Source: Rosa chinensis
Lineage: Eukaryota > Streptophyta > Magnoliopsida > Rosales > Rosaceae
Reading direction: 5' to 3'
Assembly: GCF_002994745.2 (NCBI RefSeq)
Contig: NC_037091.1
Location: 28,092,289 to 28,156,288, forward strand
Length of the DNA: 64,000 bases
Shown: positions 25,001-35,259 of the stretch, piece by piece
Position numbering within the stretch: position 1 is the first letter of the stretch
How the letters are laid out: every line of letters starts with the position of its first letter
Notes under the pieces: model-generated
Seen by the model: only the letters and a program-made list of their open reading frames with translations
What the model was told of the DNA's origin: nothing
Database searches by the model: none
Position numbers and translations under genes: made by a program

Positions 25001-28000
25001 TATGGGCAATACAAGCTACTCCAAGATTTCGGGAATGGGAGATATTTGCATCGAGACTAATCTTGGTTACCATATGACATTGAAGGATGTGAGGCACGTT
25101 TCTGATTTGAGTGTCAACATAATGTCTGCAAGTTCTCTTGATAGACAAGGTTTCCACCATATATTGGTGATGAAAAGTGGAAGCTTGCAAACGGCTCGTT
25201 GGATGTTGCTAAAGGAAAGCTTTGTCGTTCCGTGTACAAGATACATAGCATGGTACGCAGAGATGACTTGAGTGCGATGGGTGATACTTCTTCGCACATA
25301 TGGTGCCATAACCAGGGCCTCATAAGGAAGAAAGATGTTTTGGAATTGTAATTTCCAATTCCAATGATCGGTTTTCTGACCGGGGAGAAGATGGTCAAGA
25401 GTTGTTTCACCAGGAGGGACATGGTGATGAGTTGTTCGATCTGGGAGCTACAAGCTCCAAACATGAATTTCTGCATCAAGTCAGCTCGGGCGGACTACCA
25501 GTAATGGAATCACATTGGTATTCCTCCCTCATGGTCTGGAGGGGGAGATTGTTGGGTTTTCAGCCCATGAGTCTTTCCTAAGACAACTGTCTTAAAGTAT
25601 GAGAGGGAGATTGTTGGGTTTTCAACCCATGAGTCTATCCTAAGACAATTGTCTTAGGGTATGAGAATTGTTTAGCCAGTAAGTTTTGGATTCCTACTGG
25701 TGAATGGAGTTCCATTAAGGAAAAAATATCCTTACTGATGTAGGATTACCTATAATCCTTGTCGGTTACAGTGAAGGGGAAGGTTGCCTACCACCAATGA
25801 GAATGGGTTTTATAATTAGTGAAGAAAGCTAATATCCTAATTGCTATATAAGGAGGGGTTCTGCTATTGGTTTTGCATCACAGAGACGGAGAGCTAAGTG
25901 TATTCCATTCTCGGAGTTAGAAACCGAGAGAGGATAAAGAAGAGAGAGATGGGAAGAGAAAAGAGTCCTTGTTTTCTTATTCTTTCTGGTTGTTCATTAA
26001 GTCTGTTAGAGACTTGGTATGATTGTGTACCCATTATAAATATAGTGGAAGACTTTTTTTGTGCCCGGTGAACGTAGACAAAAGTTTTGCTGAACCACCT
26101 TAAATATGTTCTTGTATTCGTATCTCTGTGGTTGTTTCTCTTGGTGTGCTATGCTTATTTTGGTTTTCGACGTCACATATTGACCGATTCACAACAACCT
26201 GTTCAATTGCAATCTTTAATTAAGACAAACAAGAATACAGAACAAAAGACCCAATTTTTAAAAACCTGTGTAGGGAGGTTGGAATATCAAAAGATAAAAC
26301 CCCATCTGGCTTTGGATATTTAATTGGACAGTGGAACTCTGCAACCTGCACATATAAGGGTGCACAAATCAGTTCATTCTTAGCAGCTAAATAAGGTCAT
26401 CACAAGTAATATATTATAGTCCAAACAAAACTTATTCCAGGGTTGTGATTGGACGAAAACAATAACCAAAGGTTCTAATGGATGCCTTCCAGAATTGGTA
26501 ACTTCAGCAAAAATTGAAGCCCATGTCAAAATATTTATCAATGTGTTAAACTTCAAGCAGAAGATTATAAAGACTGTTGTTCATGACTCATGAAAAAGCT
26601 TTAGAGCAGCATGATAGAAAATGAGATATTTAGTGTAATTTAAAGACTCGTGGAACAAAAATTTCAATTGGTCCCATAAAAATAACATCAAGAAGGAATA
26701 GAAGAAACAACTATATATTAAATTTTTAATCAATGGTTTTGTTACAAAGCATGCATGACGAAACATAGTCCAAATCACTACTTTATCATGACATGCACAT
26801 TGAGATATTATCATCATATCCCAATTCGTGAAATCACTTGGCCACAAAGCAACATCATTTTGAGATTAACTAACCCTCACTACTATGAACTAATTGCGAG
26901 AAAATTTGACTCCCTGGTGGGACTTCAATTCAATTAAGTCATAATATTTACCAAGGAGGACCTGGTCCTACCTTCATATTCCCCCTTAGACGTGATTACC
27001 TTTTACAGTGTCAACCAAATCGAACCCCATATTTAAAATTTCATTCACTTCCAATGCATGTCAGTTTAGTTCATGTTTTGCGGAATATTGCTCACATTTG
27101 TTGTTTCATTATCAGGTTTTCCATGCTTCAGCGTTAAGGCAGCTCTCCCTTTCATTATGTAGCTGGTAAGCAGAAAATATTGATGAGTGAGATATCAACA
27201 TGCAAATTGGACAACGAGAAAACAGAGTAATCAGTCAACATGATAGACAGCAATGAGATCTCACTGTTCTAACGCACTTATGGCCAAGCCAGGAATAAGT
27301 CCATACTCAAATGCCTGAAATAACAAGATCATACGGAAGGTTAGTGACAGTAATTTATTTGTATGAATTGAGGTCATGCCTCGAGGGCATTAACAAGCGA
27401 GAGAAATCTTGTGACACTTCTTAGAAGACGATTGTAAATCAGTCAATGTGATAAAGTAGCAAGAGTCATGAAATACGTCTAGTGAGATGGGTAAGAACTG
27501 ATCTGTTATGTATTGCTTTCTTTTCTAGTGGATTGAAATGAACCGGTATAGTGCCCACGTCAACAGATCTTGCACCCTCTTTGTTGATTGCTTATTTATT
27601 TGTCTTGATCCTTTAAATCTAATTATAACTGGTACCGGAAGACATCGCTGTGCATCTTTGCAATGTTGTTTCTTTTTTTTTTTTGAGGGGTGCAACGTTG
27701 TTTCTAATTACTGTTGGATTTAGGATCTCCTTTTAGAATGGATTATAATCCTAAATTGGTGTGGAAGTTTTTGATAGGGTCCATCCAAGTCATTTCATCA
27801 TATAATCAATCCAAACAAGAGGTGGCTAGTGAGTAACAGTTATCGGGTAATCAATTATTATCAGGCTCAGTAAGATAATATACATCCCCAAAATAACAAC
27901 AATAAAAGCAGTACACCTGTGGTGGAGAACTAACAAATAAGTAGTCTAGTGACAAAAAGAAAACAAACAAAAAAGCAATCAAATGGACAGTTCTACTCAC

Positions 28001-31000
28001 CGGTCGGAAGTTCCGTGCTCTATATAATTCTTCCCATATCCACGAATTCCTTAAAGCATCCCAGTATTTTTCCATACTTGAGCCTTTATGAAGAACACCA
28101 AACGATGCTTCCGCAGCTAGCATGCCTATAAGTAGTAGGTTAGTTATGCTCAAATTTTAAAAGCAATTCCCAAAGTAAGGCACTAATATTACAATTAACA
28201 CAGAAGCATTCAAAGTGTCCTATAAGCAGTTCCACATCGGCCATATTTTAATTCTGTTCGAATGCATTAAACTCGTCAATTGAGAATTCAGGATTACTGC
28301 AAAGATAGTAAGCATCCAGCACCTATCCCTTCATGTGAAACAAACAAGCACCTTCCAGCTTTACTTACTTTCTCCAATTCCAAGAAGATCTCGTCTAAAT
28401 CCCTTGAAGCAAGATGCTTCATCTTGCCACAATCTTATATAAACTTGTCGCCAAGCTGATAGGTCAGATATCCCATACTTTTATACACTTGTACTTCTTT
28501 GGAACCAAAATAAGTACACTTTTGTTTGTGACTGCTTTTACAATGCCATTAAAAAAGAATTCCACCATCACCTTCAGAATGAAACCCTTCCCAATATTTG
28601 TGAAAAACTACCATAGAAATCCCATGCTCAGACAAAAAGACTGACAATCCAACACTGCTCTTCTAATTTTCTCTTCTTCAAAACGTCTTTCAATTTAAGC
28701 TACTTTATCATCACATCACTTTAGATACATCGAAGAGGAAAAAAAATATATAAAAAAAAGTAGATTAAGATCTTATGTGTTCTCTATTTCAACGTGGTGG
28801 AGGCACTCAGAACAAGATGAAGCAATTAACAAATATTATTACGTAATTTGACAAGTCTTCCATCAATTATATATTCCAAAAGAAAAACAACTCAACTATT
28901 CAGCACGCATAATCGTTTCCACATAGGTAGACAATGTGAATAAGATCAAAATTTTCAATTCAACAAGACTTGGTGGAATGTACCTGATTTCATTGCAGTA
29001 TGTGTTCCCTTAATTTTTGGTACATTTAAAAAGCCAGCAGAGCATCCAATAACTGCTCCTCCAGGGAAAGCTGGATATGGGATAGACTGAAATTTAACTA
29101 GCATCATATTTGTATGATATTTGTACACATGTACCAGCGAACAGCAAGGCAAAAAGTTGGTACATAATACACATATATACAATATTGTTATTAATACGCT
29201 CCAATAGTCAATCTTACACTTACACTTCTTTTATTTCAATTGCCCATAAAACTTCATTTTTCAAGGAAAATGGGCTATATGATGATCCTTTTCTGTCTAT
29301 TTGAGGACGGCAAATGGAACACAGAATGAATTCACGTTCCAATTTATTTTCAGGACACCACTCAAAGATTACTTTGACATAAAATCAACCAAATTAAGAA
29401 ATAATCTAGCCGCTAATCATAATGATACCATGAAAATACTGTGCTCGTCTACTTGTTTAATCAGATAGATACTTTCAGGGAAAAGGGATTACAAAATAGG
29501 CTATATAGTGATCCTTTTCTGTCTATTTGAGGGATTGCAAATGGAACACAACATGAATTCCCGTTTCAATTTTATTTTCAGGCTAACACTCGGAGATCAC
29601 TTTGGCATAAAATCAGCCCAATTCAAAAATAATCTAGCCAACTACCATAATAATACCATACGGATATTGAAAATATTGTGCTCATCTACTTGTTTAATCA
29701 GTTAGATATCTCAAAGATTTCCAATTTGGCCGACTTTTACAGGTAGATCCTGAAGTAAAGTTATCTTGATATGTTATGTTGCTAGACCCTGAAGCTGGAA
29801 TAATACATCAGAACTACTCATCAGGCATCTAGTCAAATTATTTCGGGCTGGCACTTGGGGGAGTCCAAGCATTAAGGTCTTTTTGTCAAGGATTCACTTA
29901 TTCAATGGGTTGCACAAAAATGGTGGGACTCCGAATTCATGACAAGAGACTAAAGACGGTGTCCATGGATAGATAAATCTAAAGCGGCAGATTCTTTCAG
30001 TGTACTCCATTTGGTGTGAGTAATGGAGAAAGAGAAATTTTGAGAACAATGTTGGATGGGGAATTCTGCATTTAGTTTCTTTATCAATTCTCGCAATTAA
30101 AATTATAGCAGTGGTGACATCTGTTGGTTTTTGTGGAGGGAGAAGGCTTCAATTATGTAAAGAAAGTGGAGCACTTATCGTTCATTTTCTGGCATCATTA
30201 CGGGTCTCTAAATCAGAAATACAAAAAAGCACTAGGCTGAGCACCAATTGGCAGATCTTTTGCAGGAATAAATCTTGAAAGGGGCCTACAGACTAAACAT
30301 TTCTAATCATTGAATATATGGTGAGGACGGAGGCCCACAATATGAAAAATGGAACGTCTAACTGCATCTACATATTATTTCAAAAGATGAAACATATTTC
30401 CCTCTGCTTGGAATGCGTTTAACAGCATCTACAATAAAATCACTATGATTAACGTATATTATCTAGGAAATTTTGTTCTTAACTCCTTCTGCCTTTAATC
30501 TTCAGTAAAATTTTCAGATTGGTTACAAAGGATGCTTAGAAGGGTACAAAAATGCAGCCATGTCAAGAAAATTCAGTTGAGACCGATGCATTTCATTGGT
30601 CTACATCATTGATGTTTGCCTACCAGTAGGTATAACAAGGAAATAGGAATTACTAATTTACCTGAAAGCCACCTTCATTCAAGGTGCGAGCGCCATATTG
30701 AAGAACAGTCCCACCCTCTAGCAGTGGCTTGATTGCAGGATGATGCTTAAATTTCTACCAGCAGGAAAAGAAATTAATGTGAGCTTAGTAAGACTCTACT
30801 CAGTGGACGTTAGATAAAAGACTGAATCTACAGGGAGAAATCATTTTCACTAAACAGCCAATCAAAACCAAGTAACCATACTAAAGACTTAAAAGAGAGA
30901 AAAATAACAATTAAAATATAGAGTCCACTAATTATCATATAATCCATCTACTTAATAACAGCGGTAAGCTTTTGTGTCCTCACCAAGTTTAAGAAAGGAA

Positions 31001-34000
31001 AAGAATTACAGAAATTAAGAACCAGTCTGCCTAGAGAGTACAAATAGTTGCTCATTTAACAAATAATATTACACGACAACAACAACAATAATATTAATAA
31101 TAATTTGTACAGACACATTATGCAAGACTTAAAAGTTTTGTGAGAGATGCATACTCCAAGTGTAAATCACAGTTTAGATCATTCAGAGGTACCAACGATT
31201 TAGTCACCTGGAATTCTTCATATGGACTTAAGAAAGGGTTTTGATAATTCAAAGCAACCACAAAGCCAATAGAAATCTGAAAAATCAAACAAGGAACTAG
31301 TTATTGCTCTACCATATGAGAACCCTTTTTCTACTGAGTAGCAGAGGAAACAAGATTTAAGGAATCAAAAATGTAACATGGCTACCTGTCTATCTTTCAT
31401 GTGGTACAGAAATGAACCTCCATATGTCTTCTGATCCAAGGGCCAACCAAGCGTGTGAATCACAGCACCTGGTTTGTGTTTTCTCTCATCAATTTCCCAA
31501 ACCTGATATCATAATGATGTTAGAACTTAGGGAAAAGCTACACAAATCTTTTACCACGAAATTAATAGGTTAAGTACTTGTCGCATGAGATTCTTCTCTT
31601 CAAAGACCCAGAAAGAATCTAGAGAAACCTACCTGGTATGACAATTCTAAAAAACCAGCTACGTATAAGACTGGTACGTCTTTGAGGAACAATTTCTTTT
31701 CTTTGTAAGAAAGAATGAAAGAAAACACCATATCTTTAACAATGCCCAACAACCTTGGCAAATAACAAAATCGTCTTTAAATAAGTAACCCATAGCAATG
31801 CTATAATATGATATTCTGAATACAATACAAATAATAACCTTTTCAGAAAAGGGGTGGCTGCCATCAGAGCTTGAAAACTATCAATCAAAATTATTGTTAT
31901 TACCAACAAGGGTTCACTGCAATGGTGGTGGTTTGCTCACATGTGATCTGTAGTTAGGACCACATCAAGGTACAACCCAGTTATATGGCAGAGTTTTATG
32001 CTTCCTAAAGATTGTAGTGTCTGGTAGGAGGCCCAAGTTTCAGTCCAGAGTCTGAAAAACGGGTTTATAATGGATATATGAAAAGAATATGTGTGTGTGT
32101 GTGTTTAAACATATTTATAGTATAGATCATAGCTTTGGTATGATTGCTGGAGTTAACGAGTACATTATTTGCTTAATCATCAAAAGAATAGATAAAATAT
32201 AGCTGAAACGGCTTACCAACACAGCCATAAAAAAGTAACTGATGTCTAAAGTAAGATACCTCTTTATATATGGGTATTGAAAACCACACTCCTATATTAC
32301 AATCCACAATCTTTCCTTTACTGTGTTGAAGTCATTAAAGATAGAAGATCTTTCGAGTACTAAAAAAGGAGCGGCATGTGGATTTCTCTCCATTATTATT
32401 ATATTTTTTTAATGACATGCTACCTCTTTGATTCCCAAAGCATAAGTCTGATGCTGAGCATGCCCCTTCTCTCTCAAGTTGTATTTATCCATTATTTTCT
32501 GTTATAAACAGAGATACTAATATCAGAATTAGGTCTGACTGACAAATATCAACAGATAATGTTCCACAACAACAAAGCATCTTGATGTAAGAGAAATGTT
32601 TCTACCTCTGACAATGATCCTCGACACCCTTCAGCTAGAAGTGTGACCCGCCCTACATATCAGTCCCATGGTTTTATAAGCCAAGTTTATAGCTATTTCT
32701 AGAGGGAGTGAAAAAAATTCTTTTTTCCATTCTTGGGGAATTATGAGTGAAAGGTCCAACAAGACAGAGGACCACATAATGGCAAATCTGTTAATTCAGT
32801 AAATATAAAAGATCCATAAACATTACTCAGTCACTTATATAGCAACTGATCCTCATTAAACGTATACCATTGGTATAAAACATGTCAAATTACTTTACAT
32901 GCTTAAAAAATCAAAAAATCAAATCAAATACTACATTCTAGTAGCAGCACAAGAGCCACGCATGCTCAAAGCAGGGACTTTTACAACATAAATATTTGCT
33001 GTACATATAAGCATGTGCATGAGCATAATTCTGTGTGAGACTGTGTGTGCGTGGAGAAGAGAGCGGGAGAGAGCGAGAGATTTGCCTTTCAATTCTATGC
33101 CAGGTTGAAAATTTTCCTTCTTTGAACCATCTTTGGATATTCCCATATCATTAGTTCGAATGCCAACAACAGTGTCATTTGAATCATATAATATCTGAAC
33201 AATTACATAATTTGTGAATAAAGTATCCCACCAAATATCCTTGCAAACAAAAAATATTCAACAGTAAGCTGAGAAATCTCATGAGAAAATTAACAGGAGT
33301 ACCTCACTAGCAGCAAAGCCTGGATATATTTCTACTCCCAATTCTTCTGCCTTCACTCCCATCCATCGTACTAACTGACTTAAACTATATCACAAGGTCA
33401 AGAGCAAACAGCTTGTTTAATAAGCAACACCTTAAGTCAAAGGTATTACAAAGATTATACAGGAAAGATAATAGTAAACAGTAAAAGAAAAAAATTGACA
33501 AAAGTAAAAGGGAACTTCAATAAAAGGTTGCAAAGTATGAATATGAGCGAATATTTCTCTTCTTCAAAGAGAATTCATCTCAAAACTGCAGAACGAAAGC
33601 AGGAAAACAAGGACAATAAAGCTCAGAATTTGATATGAGTTAAAAACTTAAAATGGTAACTAAATCATGCAATTCTGGACTAGTATATGTTTTCCTCCCT
33701 TTTATTTGAGGTCTCATGCTTAACACTCTAAACTTCTTAAGCCTGATATCCGTTTTAAATAATTTTGGTGCAGAAGAATGAATGATATGATAGGCTACTA
33801 CTAGTTGTTCGAAATAATACTGTAAAAATGAAATAATTGCATAGCATATCTTTGTTGGATTCAACTAACCAGAAAAAAAAATGGAAGAAGTTGATTTGAC
33901 ATTATAAGATCCCACTTGTACCAATAAGGATCACCTCTTTTAGATGATTATGTTATTGAGGGGACTCAATTGGTCACCAAGATTGTGCATGGAAGAAAAA

Positions 34001-34789
34001 AAAAAACATTGATTAAAATTTTAAACTTAATGCCAATTGGCCAATTGTTGAGACTTGCAGCCAGCCAAACTTAAGAAGAGAAGACTAAAATCACAGAACA
34101 GGCCAACAGCACAATTTCCAAGTACCTTATGACATAGTTTCCTCTGTTATTAAAAGGACAAGGCAGCGAAAATGCATGATTCTTTGTAAGTAACAAAAAC
34201 TTGTCAGAAGAAACAGGGACGGTGATGGGTGACTGCAAATCAGATTGGCAGAAGTATTAAGATAAAGGAAGTAAAACGTAATTAAGAGAAAGTTACAAAC
34301 AAACTTGCCAACTAATAATGCATTCGAAATTAGCAGATATAGAAGAGTAAGAAAAGAAAAGGGTAATAGTGATACCTCTTCCTGTCTCCATTGTGGGATA
34401 AGTTCATCCAGAGCCCGGGGTTCAAAGACATTACCAGAAATAATGTGAGCACCTATCACAAATCACAACAATTACAAGACTAATTGTTTCTAAAAGCATT
34501 TGAAGCATTGCAAAAGAAACATACCGACTTCAGCTCCTTTCTCCACAACGCAGACTGATAAATCAGTATCATTTTCACGGCACAATTGTTTGAACCTAAT
34601 CGCCGCCGATAAACCAGCCGGCCCCGCCCCAACTATCACGACGTCGTATTGAATAGACTCTCTCTGCGGTTCACTGCAGAAAGTCCTGCTCCTCCACGAG
34701 AATAGCCGTCCAGACGCGGAAGCAGAAGCCAGCCGCCCAATGTACGAATTCGAGTTTCGTTTCAGAATATGCCTCAGCATGATCGACAT
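16018..34789 (-). CDS. ETFQO: Electron-transfer flavoprotein:ubiquinone oxidoreductase, mitochondrial (18 exons)
   Basis: Passes electrons from ETF to ubiquinone at the inner mitochondrial membrane, during branched-chain amino acid and lysine/phytol breakdown. Exons: 34525-34789, 34376-34452, 34126-34232, 33303-33384, 33086-33194, 32606-32652, 32424-32498, 31386-31502, 31208-31276, 30662-30754, 28984-29086, 28001-28125, 27265-27314, 27096-27162, 26266-26345, 17092-17220, 16944-17010, 16018-16101. They sum to 1746 nt, 581 residues, in frame throughout, with GT-AG introns except GC-AG intron 5. The first 40 residues are Arg/Ser-rich without acids, like a mitochondrial presequence. The FAD motif GAGPAG is at 54-59. 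Conserved [13 protein letters not shown] and the quinone-side [15 protein letters not shown] follow. Four cysteines (526, 550, 553, 556; CLHCKAC) ligate the 4Fe-4S cluster. The ATG at 34789 was chosen; another in frame is at 34780. The gene looks intact. Exons were mapped by eye against my knowledge of the family. Confidence 0.95.
16219..16387. repeat. 84-bp tandem duplication in ETFQO intron 17
   Basis: 16219-16302 and 16304-16387 are near-identical, sharing GGGTATAAA, AGTTTACCACCAT and CTTTCAA(C/T)ATCCTCAAA with a few substitutions. It lies inside the intron between exons 16944-17010 and 16018-16101 and does not touch splice sites. Confidence 0.85.
16779..16850. repeat. Short tandem duplication in ETFQO intron 17
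   Basis: The segment AGTACTAAGGACACGAACTA plus the following 15 or so bases occurs twice in a row with one mismatch. It lies in the same intron as the 84-bp duplication. Confidence 0.85.
18616..23906 (-). mobile_element. Inner Ty1/copia retrotransposon, intact, 5291 bp
   Basis: The LTRs at 23392-23906 (5') and 18616-19130 (3') are 515 bp each and differ, by eye, at one site (CCTACGTCC near 23512 versus CCTACATCC near 18739). The duplication ATGAG is perfect at 18611-18615 and 23907-23911. The primer-binding site TGGTATCAAAGC lies on the minus strand at 23389-23378, two bases inside the 5' LTR. The polypurine stretch AAGGTGGAGAT abuts the 3' LTR. Both LTRs end CAATA rather than CAACA, so the ends are TG...TA. 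With one intact long frame, this is a recent insertion. Confidence 0.95.
19289..23356 (-). CDS. Ty1/copia gag-pol polyprotein, 1355 residues, uninterrupted
   Basis: The polyprotein of the inner element is in the order typical of copia. It has an N-terminal gag (UBN2-like; [12 protein letters not shown] near residue 26), a zinc knuckle [14 protein letters not shown] (CX2CX4HX4C) and a protease with [15 protein letters not shown] in place of DTG/DSG is also seen in Tnt1-like elements. Next come GAG-pre-integrase ([10 protein letters not shown]) and integrase with [15 protein letters not shown] and [12 protein letters not shown] (D,D,E). The reverse transcriptase has [12 protein letters not shown] and YVDD, and RNase H has DADYAGD and [10 protein letters not shown]. 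It resembles the Tork/Tnt1 lineage. The frame runs from the ATG at 23356, just after the primer-binding site, to a stop at 19289, with no stop or frameshift. It lies in the ETFQO intron on the gene's own strand. Confidence 0.97.
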   Translation of the reverse strand: MVNGKIIVEAGDVKPSIKPFNGKDNFTLWQRKMKNVLVQQEVDEAIGNKPATMTEADYTKKNKKAKSSIELHLADNVLLHIGENMTAKEAWEKLESVYRGKTISSKLLLKEQLFSLKMEEGDDLNDHICNFQNCISNLEKVGAKMDDEDTAVMLLHSLPPSFKHFKTTMIFKDSITLSKVCENLESYVKMDKEEESSQARGLHVRGKERGRSRNRGGGFEERGRSKSKGKGKEKKNGCFECGSLDHWKRNCKQWKEKKAQMLGESSKSANVVAGNYSDDGELLAVTTSSSTLKYWTLDTACTFHMCAHRDWYDTYEERNTGEVLMGDDSPCRIMGIGTVKIKMHDGIVRTLGNVRHVPKLSRNLISLSTLDRAGFWYKSEKGQLKVGNGQMVYMRSVMQPDNMYKLTGSTVVGGAAVCTEEDKTELWHKRLGHMSQRGLQELHKRDQLEGVMSCKLEFCKYCTLGKQTKVTFNVGSSENKSKGVLDYIHTDVWGPTPTKSKGGARYFVSFIDDFSRKVWVYFMKTKDQVFTKFKEWKAEVENQTGRKIKCLRSDNGGEYRDNQFLQLCKDAGITRHFTVKKTPQQNGVAERMNRTLMERERSMRLHAGLPETFWAEAVNHACYLINRSPSRAINFKCAEEVWSGKPVDYSNLRVFGCSAYAHIPSDERTKLKPKSHECLFIGFEKGVKGYKLWDIVNDKKVISRDVIFDEKTMPLNEEVNSKKEKMAVVEEEAIKISLARPSDEDSQVQVEQIERVGNDQGAIEETEQQQQSPVRAQVEQSPQRGRNSPIPQAPESFKRSIALDKPKRNPRKIQRFGFEPEEDVSHALSISQGDPTTYQDAIESEERAGWIGAMIEEMESLHKNSVWELVPKPKERKLVGCKWVFRKKEGVHDADAIKYKARLVAKGYSQKEGVDYDEIFSPVVKHTSIRLLLSITAQYDMEIEQMDVKTAFLHGDLEEDIYMSQPEGFVETGKEDLVCRLRKSLYGLKQSPRQWYKRFDTYMLKIGYTRCLYDCCVYYHVFEDGEIILLLLYVDDMLIACKDMSKIQELKKKLGAEFDMKDLGAAQKILGIEIRRDRKAGKIWLSQEKYILRVLERFNMDGAKVVSIPLAAHYQLSAKQRPSSQKEIDVMKDVPYASAVGCLMYAMICTRPDLAQALSVVSKYMSNPGKPHWEAVKWILRYLKGTRQLGIMFERKQEVACVAGFVDADYAGDLDKRRSTTGYVFTCGGGPVSWKSTLQAVTALSTTEAEYMALTEASKEAIWLNGLASEFGIHQESVVVKCDSQSAIHLAKNQVFHARTKHIDVRYHRIRDWVESGNIIVEKVHTNDNAADCLTKPVAVEKFKHCLNLLSVTTC
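24459..25549 (+). pseudogene. Remnant gag-protease of the outer copia element
   Basis: Short broken frames remain. A zinc knuckle at about 24749 reads [15 protein letters not shown], with Cys-Cys-His present and the last Cys replaced by Ser. At about 24918 a protease-like stretch reads [11 protein letters not shown], where DTGA would be expected. Then comes a region ending in [13 protein letters not shown], typical just before GAG-pre-integrase. Integrase, reverse transcriptase and RNase H are absent. It cannot encode a working polyprotein. Confidence 0.75.
25550..25611 (+). repeat. Partial duplication of LTR start and polypurine tract
   Basis: The first 54 bases of the LTR (25550-25603, TGTTGGG to GTATGAG) are followed by AGGGAGAT and then by the complete 3' LTR at 25612. 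The truncated copy stops at LTR base 54, the same base at which the inner element entered the 5' LTR. Confidence 0.85.
29268..29708. repeat. About 205-bp direct duplication in ETFQO intron 10
   Basis: 29268-29470 and 29497-29708 are diverged copies sharing GATCCTTTTCTGTCTATTTG, GCAAATGGAACACA, AATAATCTAGCC and TCTACTTGTTTAATCAG. The intron separates exons 30662-30754 and 28984-29086. No mobile-element feature is evident. Confidence 0.8.
32653..33085 (-). other. ETFQO intron 5 with GC-AG splice sites
   Basis: The exon at 33086-33194 ends AAAG on the minus strand and the intron begins GCAAAT. The acceptor is TATGTAG. Joining AAAG to GGCGGGTC gives K-G-R-V-T-L-L-A, the expected ETFQO sequence. 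No GT nearby keeps the frame. Confidence 0.85.
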
Positions 34790-35259
34790 GATGACCTCCC
34801 TGTGGCACACTCAGAGCAATACTTGTCATTCGCTAAATCAGTTGCTCTTCAAAAGAGTAGCATCTGGGTTTTCCTTTTATCTGATGGGAGAGGATCCTAA
34901 GCTTTGAATCCTGACGTGCCACGTGTACAAAGTCACATCCAACGGCTCATGTGCTTTTCCCCTCTATTTTCACTCTTCTAATTTTTCTTTTTATTAAGTA
35001 TGTTGGGAGTCTAAACAATATGGGACAGGGTCTCTTCTATAGTGTAGAGACTCTCTCAGTCTCCCTGTCCTCTTCTTTGGTTATCGTTCATCGCCACCCA
35101 CTCCCAACCTCATCGCTTCCATCGCGACACCCACCTCAACCCAAATTGATTAAGTCCTCAAAAGAGATTGATAAGCAGCCATTAGAGGAATAGCACCAAA
35201 CTGAAGCTGTGGAGAGCACTAGAAAGGGGAGCTATTTCAAATGCTACAGTGATGGAAAA
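34790..35259. promoter_or_regulatory. Upstream region of ETFQO, no gene seen
   Basis: Contains the presumed ETFQO promoter (minus strand) and CT-rich tracts near 35050-35100. An ACGTG core occurs in CACGTGTAC near 34920. No convincing TATA position or neighbouring start site can be fixed. A short plus-strand frame at 34951-35193 has no recognisable features. Confidence 0.35.

Larger units (their letters stand above)
18562..26196 (+). mobile_element. Outer Ty1/copia element, degenerate, interrupted by the inner element
   Basis: The 5' LTR is 18562-18615 plus 23912-24443 (586 bp) and the 3' LTR is 25612-26196 (585 bp). Both begin TGTTGGG and end ACAACA. A perfect 5-bp duplication ACCTG flanks it (18557-18561 and 26197-26201). 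The primer-binding site TGGTATTAAAGCC, like the Met-tRNA type, is at 24446-24458. The polypurine tract GGAGGGGGAGAT precedes 25550. The internal region is only about 1.1 kb, so most of pol is deleted. The two LTRs differ at many sites, so it is much older than the inner copy. Confidence 0.9.
17221..26265 (-). other. ETFQO intron 15, about 9.0 kb, carrying nested retrotransposons
   Basis: On the minus strand the donor follows exon 26266-26345 and the acceptor precedes exon 17092-17220. The codon AG|G is split across it and reading continues correctly (SLHR then SNTNH). Of its 9045 bases, 18562-26196 is the outer copia element with the inner element inside it. Removing both and one copy of each duplication leaves an intron of about 1.4 kb. 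The inner element is in the same orientation as the gene and the outer one is opposite. Confidence 0.9.

Noticed and set aside
27096..27314. In-frame TGA after ALEQ suggesting ETFQO is broken
   Set aside because: A GT donor one base earlier (ACA|GTGAG) and the acceptor before CTACATAATG restore the codon CAC and the family sequence EHYIMKG, so it is a normal intron.
34490..34810. ETFQO start upstream at 34810
   Set aside because: The codon there is GTG, not ATG. The first ATG in frame is at 34789, and the reading past 34525 is intron sequence.
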